A stretch of 64,000 bases of DNA from the NCBI GenBank assembly GCA_011009095.1, contig VTPC01000954.1, positions 107,209 through 171,208 of the forward strand, in the 5' to 3' direction. The notes under the pieces were generated by a model that searched no databases, was not told the DNA's origin, and saw only the letters and a program-made list of their open reading frames with translations. The DNA is from Ignelater luminosus (taxonomy: Eukaryota > Arthropoda > Insecta > Coleoptera > Elateridae). Made by a program: the position numbers and the translations under genes. This document shows positions 49,101 to 59,640 of this stretch, piece by piece. Positions within the stretch are counted from its first letter, which is position 1. The number at the start of each line of letters is the position of its first letter.

Positions 49101-52100
49101 TAAACAAGTAGACGTTTACAATGAAATCGTATCACGAATTATTAGTACGTGATAAACTCGATACAAATTTTTATGTATGTGTTCTTATTATTTTATATGT
49201 ATGTATTACGCTTCGTTCAAATGGCTTTCCTTATACTCTTCCTAGTCATTTTAGTTAGAAGTTTAGTTCATATGATTCTTTTGCATGGTCAATATCTAAT
49301 AAAATGGCACCGAAACGTCATCATAAAAGTCTTAATGTTAAACAAAAAATTGAGATTTTAAAAAAAGTCGAAAGTGGTATTAAGAAAGAAACCATTGCCA
49401 AAGAACACGAAATACTGCCTAGTACATTATCTACTATTATCAAAAATAAAACGTCTATTACATCCTACCGATCAAGAAATTGTAGATAGTGTGGCTTCAA
49501 ATGTTACTCAAAATGAAGACCAAGAAAACAGTGATGATAACGACACTGAAGAAGCTGCGCCAACTAGACCTTCACATCGAGAAATTCAGAATGCTTTCAA
49601 CACACTGAAGAACTTTTTTACGATGGAAGAAAATACTACGGATGCAATTTATAGTTCATTAGTGAAGATTGAATCATTTTATGAAATTATTTGTATCAAA
49701 AAAAATATCCACCAAAACCTAATCACTGATTATTTTCATAAAAAATAAAATTTATATGTATGTACTAATTTTATATGCAATTACATACGAAATAATATTT
49801 TTATACTATGTATTTAATAAACTATGTACATTTTTATGTATTAAACGACATTTACATATAAAAAAAGTTATTTTTCATAACTCATATTTTCCATAACTCG
49901 AACTAATAATCGCGCCCCTTGGATTTCAAGTTATGGAGGTTCCACTGTACTTTCTTTTATTTAATATGTTTAGTATACTGACACTCTTCACTTTGATAAT
50001 TGGTCTTTTTTTTTTGATTTTAGGTTGAAAGCCAAAAATTCTTAGCAGAAAACAGTGCATCTGTGTATATAAAAAAAGTTGAAGCAAGAATTAACGAAGA
50101 ATCAGAACGTGCAAAGCATTATTTAGATGAATCAACAGAGTCTCGCATCGTGGAAGTCGTTGAAGAAGAACTAATAAAGAAGCATATGAAAACAATTGTA
50201 GAAATGGAAAACTCAGGTGTCGTGCATATGTTAAAAAACCAAAAAACGGAAGATTTGGCTTGCATGTATAAACTGTTTGGTCGTGTGACAGATGGACTTA
50301 AAACAATGGCCGATTGTGTTAGTCATTATTTACGTGAACAAGGTAAAGCATTGGTACAGGAAGAGGAGCACCAGCCGGCAACAAATGCCATTACATTTGT
50401 TCAGTCCTTGTTGGATTTAAAAGATCGATTTGATCATTTTCTTATTAATTCTTTTGCCAGTGATAAAATATTTAAGCAAATGATTGCTTCTGATTTCGAA
50501 CATTTTCTGAATTTGAATCCAAAATCTCCGGAATATTTATCCTTGTTTATTGATGATAAATTGAAAAAAGGAGTTAAAGGGGTAAGTAAATTAATTGTAA
50601 ATGTTGTGTAGTATGTTAATTAATTGCTGGTGTATTATTCAGATGTCAGAACAAGATATTGAACAAGTCTTGGATAAATCTATGGTTCTGTTTCGTTTCT
50701 TACAAGAAAAAGATGTATTTGAAAGATACTATAAGCAACATCTAGCCAAACGTCTTCTTCTAAATAAGTCAGTTAGTGATGATTGGGAAAAGAATATGAT
50801 TTCCAAGCTTAAGGTGAATATTTTCACTATTTAAATGTTAATTTTTAAAATTTTTTATGTTCTGTTCATCTTTCTTACAAATAACTCCCATCCTCCACTA
50901 AAACCTAGCAACTATCAGTTTATCAGTTTTGCTAAACCAAACCTTCTTTATTAATCTAAATAAACAACAAAACTGTAAAATCAAAATCTTGCGAGGTAAA
51001 CATTTTAAAAGCCAATAAAAGCTCATTGACATTTGTGGTAGAGACCTTACTGGAGGTAAGTGCGTTTAATATTTGATACAATACTATAGCTTTAATGCAA
51101 CGAGTAAATGTTGAAAAATATTGTATAATAAAGTAAATTCCTTGTATCACTCTTTTGTTAATTACTCTAATACATCTTTGATACTTTTTGCTTCATTTTA
51201 ATCAGTTTATTTATAAAGACAATATTTAGAAAATACTCTACTACAAAAGAGGATAGATTTGGACAGATTTCAGACTTTTTTGTTGATTGCTCTCTTTTTA
51301 ATGATTAAGAAAATTGAAAAAAAAATTAAATTCTCTGGGCTTTCATGAAAGATATTCCTATATATCATTGTCGAGGAGATGATACATTTCTTTTTGAACC
51401 TCATTTAAGTTTGTCCAAACTGACCCTGACTTTTGGGGTGAGCTTGGACAGAGTATTTTCTCACAAGGTATTTCCAAGTGTGGATGAATTTTACAGATTC
51501 TGCCATTAATTCTTTTTTTTTTATCAAACAGGAAATCTTGATAATGTAATAAGTTCATATGTATACCCATATTTGACTATCCTTTTCAGCCATTGAGTTT
51601 GTCCAAGATGAGCTTGGTATTCGGGAGAAATCCAGATACTTTTTTTGCAGCCTTTTCAACAGTGCCGGGTTGCACGTACCTGTTGAAACACGTTTTCTAT
51701 GAAAATAGTCTCTACAAAAGCGAATGCTGTTTGGCAAGCCATAAAAGTGTTGAATTCTGCATAAAAATATTGAGCCTACTTGAGAAAATCATGCTATACA
51801 GCTCTTTTTTTTGTAGGCCTAAACTATTTTCAAAGTTGCCCTGGAAAATATTGTAAATGTATACAGTGTGTCCACATTTCGATACTCGCTATTGGGATCT
51901 CGGAAATTGTGAGAGATATGAAGTCGGTTAAATTAGAAAAGATTTGGTTATTTTGGAGATCAGTTTCCTTATGCTTTTGTTTTTTCAAAAAAGTTCATGG
52001 CTTACTAGATATTTGCTAAAAAGGAAATTATCTTAATTTTTTTTAAATAAAAAGCATTTTCCACTTAGTGTGCCATTGTTTTAAACATATGAAAATCATT

Positions 52101-54559
52101 GATTTTTGTCAGATAAATTACATTTGTTATGTAACAATTGCTAAAACAAAACAAAAGACGCTTTTAAGATACTTTACTGAGCATTCACAGATAGCATCAA
52201 ATAAACTTCATAAAAGCATATTTATTTTGTTTTAGCAATTTTTGCATAACAAATGAATTTCTTTGATAAAACTCCACGACTTTGTGTGTTAGATGTCATG
52301 GCACACTATGATGAAAAATGATTTTCACTTCATAACTCGGTAAAACAAAAGAATAGCTATGTCAAATCATGTATCGCTGAAAAGCATTTTAGGCGTGCAG
52401 TTTAGTAATATGGAAATCAAGTAGGCATTCCATTAGAAAAAATTTGGATTTAGGTTTCACCACCGAAGTAAAACAAAAGACAATTGTGAAAATAATTTTT
52501 TTATGTTTTGGAGTAAATTCTCTAAAACACCCTCTTTGCTGTTCTTTTCTATCTTTGCTCGTTCTTGAGATATTTCACTTTAAAAAAATAAGATAATTTT
52601 GTTTTTAGCAAATATCTAGTAAGCCGTGAATTTTTTTGAAAAACAAAAGCATAAGTAAACTGATCTCCAAAATAGCCAAATCTTTTCTAATTTAACCGAC
52701 TTCGTATCTCTTACAATTTCCGAGATGCCAATAGTGAACATCGAAATGTGGACACACTGTATATAAAATTCAGAAAGTAGTATCAAAAATGTAAAAATTA
52801 ATTCATGTATAATAACAACTAGTTTAGGTCTGCATAAACAGCATACATGAATTAGTTCAGAATTCAACTTCCCATCTTTCACATATAAAGTTACACCAAA
52901 GTTTTAAAACGTGCAAATATTCTTAATACATAACCACTAGTCTTTAACAGCACAAAGACTAAAACTGAAGGTTTGTATTCTTTTTTACATCATTAAGTTG
53001 CTACTGCAAACCAGATGCTTACTATAGAGTAAGGTGTCCAAGCTCACCCTGGTTATCCGAATCACCCCCTTTATGGCAGTTTTTAAATTAGCCAATTTAT
53101 TATTTACACAGGACAATGGTCTCAATTGTATTCCTATTGAAGATATTCTCATGTCAAAACTGCTTATAATGGAAATTGGTGACGAAACAATTAACAATCC
53201 TGCCTAGAAACTTTCTTTGTCCCGTTCCACTTATCAATCACCTCAAGTCTGCAAAATTCTCATGATATATCCCTTCTTTCATTATGTAAGACACTGCTGT
53301 TTTGTTTCTTAGCAGACATACATTAGTTTGCTTAAAGTCTTTTTGTTTCAAAATGTGTAGTCTTCCAAGAATAATTTTTCAGCAGAGGTGATGTTTTTGA
53401 GAATTTTGCAGAACTTTAAGCTGATTAATGTATGTCTATTCCATGTAATTATTTTGTTTTTCTGTATTGTATGAAATTAATTATTTACAGACGGAATGTG
53501 GTTGCCAATTCACATCAAAACTAGAAGGAATGTTTAAAGATATGACAGTATCGAACACAATAATGGAAGAATTTAAGGAACATGTTTTTAAGTCTGAGGT
53601 AATAGGTAATCCTGCAGAATTAAGGTTTCTATATCTTGGTTTTCTTAAGTTTCTTAAAATATATTTTTGTGTTTAGATGAATCTAGGTGGAGTAGACTTG
53701 TTCATGCGTGTGCTGACGACTGGATTTTGGCCTACACAAAGTGCCACCCCTACGTGCCACATACCATCAGCTCCACTAGCAGCCTTTGAAACATTCAGAA
53801 GGTAGAGATTGAAGTTTGCCATATGCTATTAATCCTGAGTTACAATATGTTTTCAGATTTTATTTAGCTAAACATAGTGGACGACAATTAACTCTTCAAC
53901 CACAGTTAGGTAATGCAGATCTCAATGCAGTCTTTTATGGTCCCAGAAGAGAGGAAAGTGAGAAGGAAGGTGCATGTTCCTCATCTACTAGTGTCATTTC
54001 ATCACGTAGCGGTCCCCGCAAACATATTATAGCTGTTTCAACTTACCAAATGGTTGTCCTCATGCTCTTTAATAACCACGATAAATTAACGTATGAGGAG
54101 ATCCAAAATGAAACAGATATACCTGAACGAGACTTAATTAGAGCGTTACAGTCACTGGCGATGGGCAAGACAGCTCAAAGGATTTTAATTAAAAATCCTA
54201 AAACAAAAGAAATAGAAACGTCGCATGAATTCTTTGTAAATGACTCATTTTCATCAAAATTACATAGGGTTAAAATACAGACAGTAGCTGCTAAAGGTGA
54301 AAGCGAGCCTGAAAGAAGAGAAACTAGGAATAAAGTAGATGAAGATCGAAAACATGAGATTGAAGCTGCGATAGTTCGTATTATGAAATCTCGTAAACGA
54401 ATGGCACATAATATTCTAGTAGCTGAAGTTACAGAACAACTAAAAAGTAGATTTTTACCTTCGCCAGTTATTATTAAAAAACGGATAGAAGGTTTGATTG
54501 AAAGAGAATATTTAGCGCGTACACCTGAAGATCGCAAAGTGTATAATTATGTTGCTTGA
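40111..54559 (+). CDS. CUL3: Cullin-3
   Basis: Scaffold of CRL3 ubiquitin ligases: the N-terminus binds BTB-domain substrate receptors, the C-terminus binds RBX1 and is neddylated. Nine coding exons: 40111-40170, 40780-40977, 41058-41243, 41311-41514, 50024-50581, 50643-50813, 53491-53598, 53677-53801, 53857-54559. All have GT-AG ends and consistent phases; 770 residues (human 768). The N-terminal KMRIRAFP segment used in BTB binding is intact. Cullin repeats span about 1-370, followed by the cullin homology region ([47 protein letters not shown]). The C-terminal winged helix has IVRIMKSRK, placing the neddylation lysine at 714, and ends [10 protein letters not shown]. The ATG at 40111 lies in a frame open upstream to 40060; an earlier 5' exon is possible. 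Introns 4 and 6 carry transposons. Confidence 0.97.
42660..43536 (-). mobile_element. Degraded mariner-like element in CUL3 intron 4
   Basis: The minus strand begins CAGGGTGTTAAATTTAAAAG at 43536, next to TA. It contains a legible helix-turn-helix segment, [21 protein letters not shown] (about 43080-43150), and [13 protein letters not shown] (about 43020-43060), matching the mariner pattern '...IAEELNISKGSV...' and 'AKLVPKxL'. The left boundary is uncertain. Frameshifted and inactive. Confidence 0.6.
43632..44467. mobile_element. Long-armed foldback MITE (836 bp) in CUL3 intron 4
   Basis: CAGTGTAGTCCAATTTTGAAG at 43632 is mirrored by a right end reading AAATTGGACCACACTG at 44467. The left flank is TA and the right flank CA. 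Arms of about 360 bp pair almost throughout (GGGTAACTTTCTTATTAG, AAACGGCTTAGGTA, AGCATTGTTCAGGC, GGAAAGGGCTAGAAAAAAA and their complements). No coding capacity; an ORF at 44238-44489 is an arm reading. Confidence 0.85.
44616..45060. mobile_element. Foldback element in CUL3 intron 4
   Basis: The left end CAGGGTGTAAATAAATAACT follows TA at 44614-44615. The left arm (44616-44790) and right arm (about 44890-45060) pair through CAGACATGTTTACTTTTGGCTGTATCG and TTTGTCAAAATATCAAAA type blocks. The right end is degenerate and no CCCTG end was found, so the right boundary is approximate. Confidence 0.65.
46085..46490 (+). mobile_element. Mariner-like transposon fragment
   Basis: CAGGGTGTTCCGAAATGACA starts at 46085 after TATA. 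The plus strand at about 46405-46475 reads [20 protein letters not shown], the third-acidic-residue block of a mariner-type DDE/D transposase. The rest of the coding sequence is missing or scrambled; no right end identified. Confidence 0.7.
47380..48340 (-). mobile_element. Mariner/maT-like transposase relic
   Basis: Minus-strand fragments read [21 protein letters not shown] then [14 protein letters not shown] (about 47730-47860), followed across frameshifts by a degraded [11 protein letters not shown] (for the usual D-x-ASAHYAK block) and FIKKETNAP (about 47570-47690). This order matches transposases of the DD37D/Bmmar6-like branch of Tc1/mariner. TIRs were not identified. Branch assignment is from memory of the motif order. 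Confidence 0.6.
48860..49947 (+). mobile_element. Tigger/pogo element with internal deletion (1088 bp)
   Basis: The left end CAGTAAAACTCCCATAAGTT and the complement of the right end CAGTGGAACCTCCATAACTT are flanked by TA (48858-48859, 49948-49949). The spaces between subterminal TAACTCGAA-like repeats resemble other Tigger ends. The interior retains the start of a CENP-B/Psq-type DNA-binding domain (ATG 49304; [21 protein letters not shown]) and, one frame over, an acidic C-terminal tail ending near 49748. The catalytic DDE region is deleted. It is in CUL3 intron 4, ending about 75 bp before exon 5. Confidence 0.85.
49304..49748 (+). pseudogene. Truncated Tigger transposase (DNA-binding N-terminus joined to C-terminal tail)
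   Basis: About 50 codons of the N-terminal helix-turn-helix ([16 protein letters not shown] ... [12 protein letters not shown]) are followed by a deletion junction and frame shift at about 49450-49460. A second-frame tail follows: [11 protein letters not shown], an acidic DDNDTEEA stretch, and a C-terminal helix. No DDE catalytic residues remain. Confidence 0.75.
51864..52759. mobile_element. Long-armed foldback MITE (896 bp) in CUL3 intron 6
   Basis: CAGTGTGTCCACATTTCGAT at 51864 and its complement ending at 52759 are flanked by TA on both sides (51862-51863, 52760-52761). Outer arms of about 170-190 bp pair closely (GAAATTGTGAGAGATA, TTTTGGAGATCAGTTT, CTTACTAGATATTTGC and complements). Inside, a second inverted pair occurs (about 52071-52150 with about 52230-52312: GTGTGCCAT / ATGGCACAC, TTGTTATGTAACAATTGCTAAAAC / complement). 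No coding capacity. Confidence 0.85.
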
Positions 54560-57500
54560 ACATTTTAATGGTTATTTAAGTGGACTTTTTTGCCTAATAT
54601 CGGGTCGGATATTATTAAGACTGCTTTAACTGGATACTCAAACCATAGACAGGTCTTTACCTGCAATGGTCTAGTGTACACACACTCATTTCTGACCCTA
54701 ACTATAGCTAATTATCTAGAGCATATATAACAATTATTAAATTATTCCAATTAAAGTCCATATAAAATTTTAAAATTGTTTGTAATTTTCTTTTTTGTAA
54801 TTTTTCAATTATTGTGAAGTGCTACGTAAGTTTTAAGTGATGGCAATTTTCAGTACAAACATTATGAAGAATTTACAGGAGTAACTTTATCTGCTGCAAG
54901 TATCTAATATTACAGATGATGTTATTTATGTAATCATTTCTTCAATAACTTTAAGAAATGATTGCCTCGAAACTTATGTTGCTACACCTCACTGTTAAAA
55001 AGCTTTTTAACTATAATTCAACCAAGATGATGTATTTGATTTGTATTTTGCAAATTGCACCAAGTGGTGTTATTGCTGTTACAAAAAAGCAAAAGATACT
55101 GTTTTCTTCTTGTAAATAATGCGAATAATTTCTTTTTTCTTTGAAGATAATTGAATTTCCATCAAGAAAGGAATACGAGATAATTGTCGATGGATTTTTG
55201 AAATGGATAAAATAAAGTATGTTTTTGATATACAGGTACATAGTTTATTGTTTATTGTTTCAAAAATATATTTGCTATACCCGTTCCTTTCATCCTACTG
55301 TATTAATTCTAAGTGAAAATTCTTTTTAATTTATTTTATCTTTATTTTTAAATTTAAACATTTTGATTACACTACGTAAATATGTATCAGCCTAATTGTT
55401 TTTGAGTTTTAAACTCTTCATTGATAGTTTTCAAAATAGAATATTGAAGTTTACATGTGAAAATATGAGTGACGGGATAAAAATGCTTATCCATGACTCT
55501 TTACTAATACACTTGTTATATATGTAACTATAGATATATAATCCTGTTCATTAAACAACCATCTGTTATTATTATTATTATAAGAGTCGTAGATAAAATG
55601 TTTTATTAGACTTGCATGTAATGACTTATTATTCATTCAGATGTTTGCGACATTCGCCTGGGCGGCTTGTGTCACAATATATATATAATAGTCATCTTTA
55701 TGTGCTCGTTTAATAATATACTATTATCCCACATTCATTATGATTTCTGGTTGTGCTGTATGCCTTCTTAATAAGGTATTTGCAAGTAATGTCATGGTTT
55801 CAAGATTTATTTAATTTGGAATATAAACAAAATCAAGATCTACAAAATATTTTATTATTATTTACTAAATATTTTACAATTCATTACTTTAATCAAATTT
55901 TAATTTCACCAAAAAAATCTAAAGATACTGTTTATACCACAGATGAGAAGTAGTGTAGAAATGCTAGGTTAGATTCTACTTCTGCTAAACTGGATGGTGC
56001 AGATGACCTATAGTTTACACATTTCTACTGAAAACATAAAAGTAAGATTATATGCTTCAAAAACAAGGGCTTATGGAATAAGGATGCGTTTATGTTGGAA
56101 CTGTGATGAATTAACGACAAAAGCAGAGCTTGGCGCTCTGTGTTTATTAATGATAACAATTAGGTAAGTAGACATATATCCCACAATGGGGATCTGACAA
56201 AAATCTCGCTAATTAAATTATCAACGTCCATATTTAAAGTACTCGACTAGAGTGAAGAAAATGCACCTACAGATTATCGACTCTCTTATCGTTACTAGGT
56301 ACTGAAGCATGATTTAATGCATTGCTCCAATATAAACACTTCTATGCTATGTAATGTTTCACTTTTCTTTGCTTTGCTAGTATTGCCGCTCATATTGTTT
56401 GTCGAAACTTGTACTAATGGAACTTTTGGGAAGTAGGGGTTGGGGGAATACTAATCTCTAGAACCTTTATTTGCAGATATATCTAAAAGCTAATACAACT
56501 ATTAGATAGCCTGTTTAATAAGGAAATACTGTTATTGGTTTAGTCATTTTCACAATGGTTGGTATCTAGAAAAATTCCAAAAATTATCAGAGGTTCGATG
56601 TTTAAGTACATTTCTATATATATATTTATTTTAAAATCTGATTTATCACAAACTGAATCATTCTCCTTCTCAAAAAATCAGAATTTTGCCCTAAATAAGA
56701 AGTCGTAATTAATTGCCAATAAATAAGCACTTCAGGAGGTGCCATAAACAGGTCAAGAAGTTTTGAATTTTTGAGATTCTTTAATAATGTCATGTCATCC
56801 CTCAATTGTCATTTGATTTAAAATAGCAACCGTTTCTGCATTGATATCAATTATTAATTTTCTTGATTTTGAATATGGCATATCTTGGATAACACCTCAG
56901 AGCTTTTTTTATAGATAGTTGGGTGGACTATTCAGTTTTTAAGCTGAAATTAAATTTCAAACAGCAAAAATGCAAAATGAATAGAAAAATTTTAGCAAAA
57001 GCAAAAACATACTAATTGGAAGTATACGTAAATTAAACATTAAAATACATGTATGTACTGTATGTATGATTAAATTGGCTCCTCTCAAATTGGAGTTATT
57101 GATACAAATTAATATTTAAAAACTTTAGTTTACTTCAAAAATCTTAAATATGTAAGAATTGTATAACATATCCCTAGACAGATCTGTCTTGACCTTTTTT
57201 TGGTCTTGTCAGTAGGGGTTTTACCATTCTCGCATATTTCATGCTGCCATTGACTGTATAATCCAGTAACTTAAGAGTTAATCTGCATAAAAAAAACAGT
57301 GAGCTAGATTTTTGTATACAGCTTTATCTTGATATTTTAAACAACATATAAAAAGTCTCAATTAATATTGTGCTGGCGTTGCAAGTTATTTGAGGTCAAA
57401 GATTGCAAAAAATGGTTTTATGGGAATATCTCACTTCCTGTTGGCTGGATGTCGATTGAGGTTTTTATGAAAATTGTAGATCTCAGAATTCTCCACAAAA

Positions 57501-59245
57501 AAGGTTCTCTACATTTTTTACATATAACCAACCATTTGCACAATGCATTTGTTTCCTTGGTACATCTAATCCATGTTATACAGGGTGCCATCAAAAACAT
57601 TTGACAAACTTTTATGGGGAGTTCTACTTGTCATTCTGCATAACTTTTCCCAACAAACATGCATCCTGAAATGAATGAAATTACGATTTCTTTGCATTAT
57701 TGTTGTCTTCTTAGACTCAGTTTAATTAAACGTATACCGGTATTTTTAAATTGTTTTTATGTATTTTAAATATGGCTGATTAGGCTTGCTAGTGATGGTT
57801 AATACATGTTGCCACTAAAGTTTCATGATATGTATTTTATTACTGCATTTATAGGGCAGCATGAAATATACTGATGAGGTATACAAGACAGATCTGTATA
57901 GGGCCACGTTATACAATTCTCACATTTAAGATTTTTGGAGTAGACTAAGAGTCTTTATTAATTGGAATGGTTTTTCACATTTTTGCAAAAATTTGTTTTG
58001 GCATTTCTGCAATATTTATTGCATTTTGCAAACACTTATGTGGTTTTTTAAAAAGTGTTTTTAATCAGAAAAAATGTTTATGTTTGAGGGTGTTTTCTTG
58101 CTTAAAATACTACAACAAGACTTCATTGGTCATCGATGAAAACACATGCAAATGTAGCAATAAATCTAAGTAAGTGTGATAAAAATGAAAAAAACACCGA
58201 AGTTGCACAATACAAATTGTAGTAATCAGCTGTTTAAGATTGGTATTGATCAGCTGTAATTTTGTTGCTACAGAAAACTACTACTACTTATCATTATCTT
58301 TTCTACTACTTTAATTTATAAAACAAAATATTTTTATATTTATTTTTGAATTAAATGTTTTCTTATGCAACTCTATCAGTTTTAAACATTTATTTCATTA
58401 TCATTAAATTTGTCTGCACTTTGATCTTCAGAATGAATTGTCATATCAATATGGGACTTTTTCATTATGTAGATTAGATCGTAGGGTATAATATAGGATT
58501 GGTTTGGTCAGTTTATGGTTTTTAGAAATACTGTTCATTTTTCAGACATTCTGCTGTAACAATGAAAAGTCATTTTCTCTTGTTTTCTCAAGCTATTTAT
58601 AAATCTTACATTTATTGGATGAGTTAGTTGCTAATAGGGTGTCCCGAAACTTATTACTTCACAGTTAAATATGGCTTCTGTATAAGAAAATGAGTTAAAC
58701 ATGAAGAGTAAAAAAATGTATATCTATGCATAGTTAACTGTTATTCATTCACTGAGTTTTATAAGTAAAATTAACAAACATAAGGTTTGTATGTTTCTCT
58801 GCTTAGATTGATCTTGAGTAATATTTGGCATTTGTATTTTAGAGCATGATTTGGTTGCGAAGGTCTAGATTGACTTAGAGCATATTGTAGCTGCTCAGAA
58901 CCCCAAGTTGCTGTATGTTTGTCACTGTGCTTTCTTGGTCTGAATGAAACTACATTGCTTTCAATTGCTTTGATGACATCACTAACTGATTATTTGAGCA
59001 GACAAATATACAAACTGTCACATGACCATGTTCTGATTGGTCAGATTGCATACTTGTTCTCATGATGCTGATTTATGTATTATAAATGTCACTTGACAAT
59101 GGCCTTAGTTTTCAGATTTCTATTATAATGTGTCAGATAATGACATTTCGTATGTCAAGAATCTATTCTTGAAAAATGAATTGTACTGAAAACCTCATGT
59201 AAACTTACTTTCTATCGATTTGTTTTTATTCGTATCAACTTTGCA
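54560..59245. other. Intergenic 3' of CUL3; no gene, scattered element ends
   Basis: The CUL3 3' UTR comes first, with candidate poly(A) words at about 54753 and 55212. Solo Tc1/mariner-type ends lie at about 57582 (TACAGGGTGCC) and 58635 (AGGGTGTCCCG). AT-rich ORFs (55753-55953, 57368-57604, 57967-58173) have no support as genes. Confidence 0.45.
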
Positions 59246-59640
59246 TTAATTGATAATAGGTATTGACAATAATAAATGACTGCAAAAGTAAAAACTATCA
59301 AATTCTGTTGTCACACTAAACAATCTTTGCTGCGATGAAAATTGCTTTTGTTTTTCAATAAAAAAATTCATAGTGTGTTCACCTGACTGCTCTTGAATGC
59401 TACAAAAGTATCTTTGATATCTTTCAGTACACATTGCTAAAAAGTTACATACATTCTCAGAGCATTCTAGATCATAAGTCAAACTGCTCAAACTTTTATT
59501 ATTTTTGGTAATATGTAGTTCACTATGGAGATATTGATATTTTTCCACCCATTTTTCTATAGGGAGGATATAGAGTGCAGAAGAAGCTAACTTCAAGTTA
59601 TAATCGGGATGGAACCAGTATTGGGTATAATGTAGAATTC
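59246..59640 (-). other. Unexplained ORF of about 130 codons
   Basis: A minus-strand frame is open from about 59640 to 59246 with coding-like composition (many Tyr, Trp, Cys, His): YWFHPDYNLKLAS, then WVEKYQYLHSEL and CNFLAMCTERYQRYF. There is no ATG at its head, so it would be an internal or terminal exon or an old gene/TE relic. No family recognised and no obvious partner exons nearby. Confidence 0.25.

Noticed and set aside
55753-55953. 66-codon AT-rich ORF after CUL3
   Set aside because: Composition follows the local AT bias; no motif or splice context.
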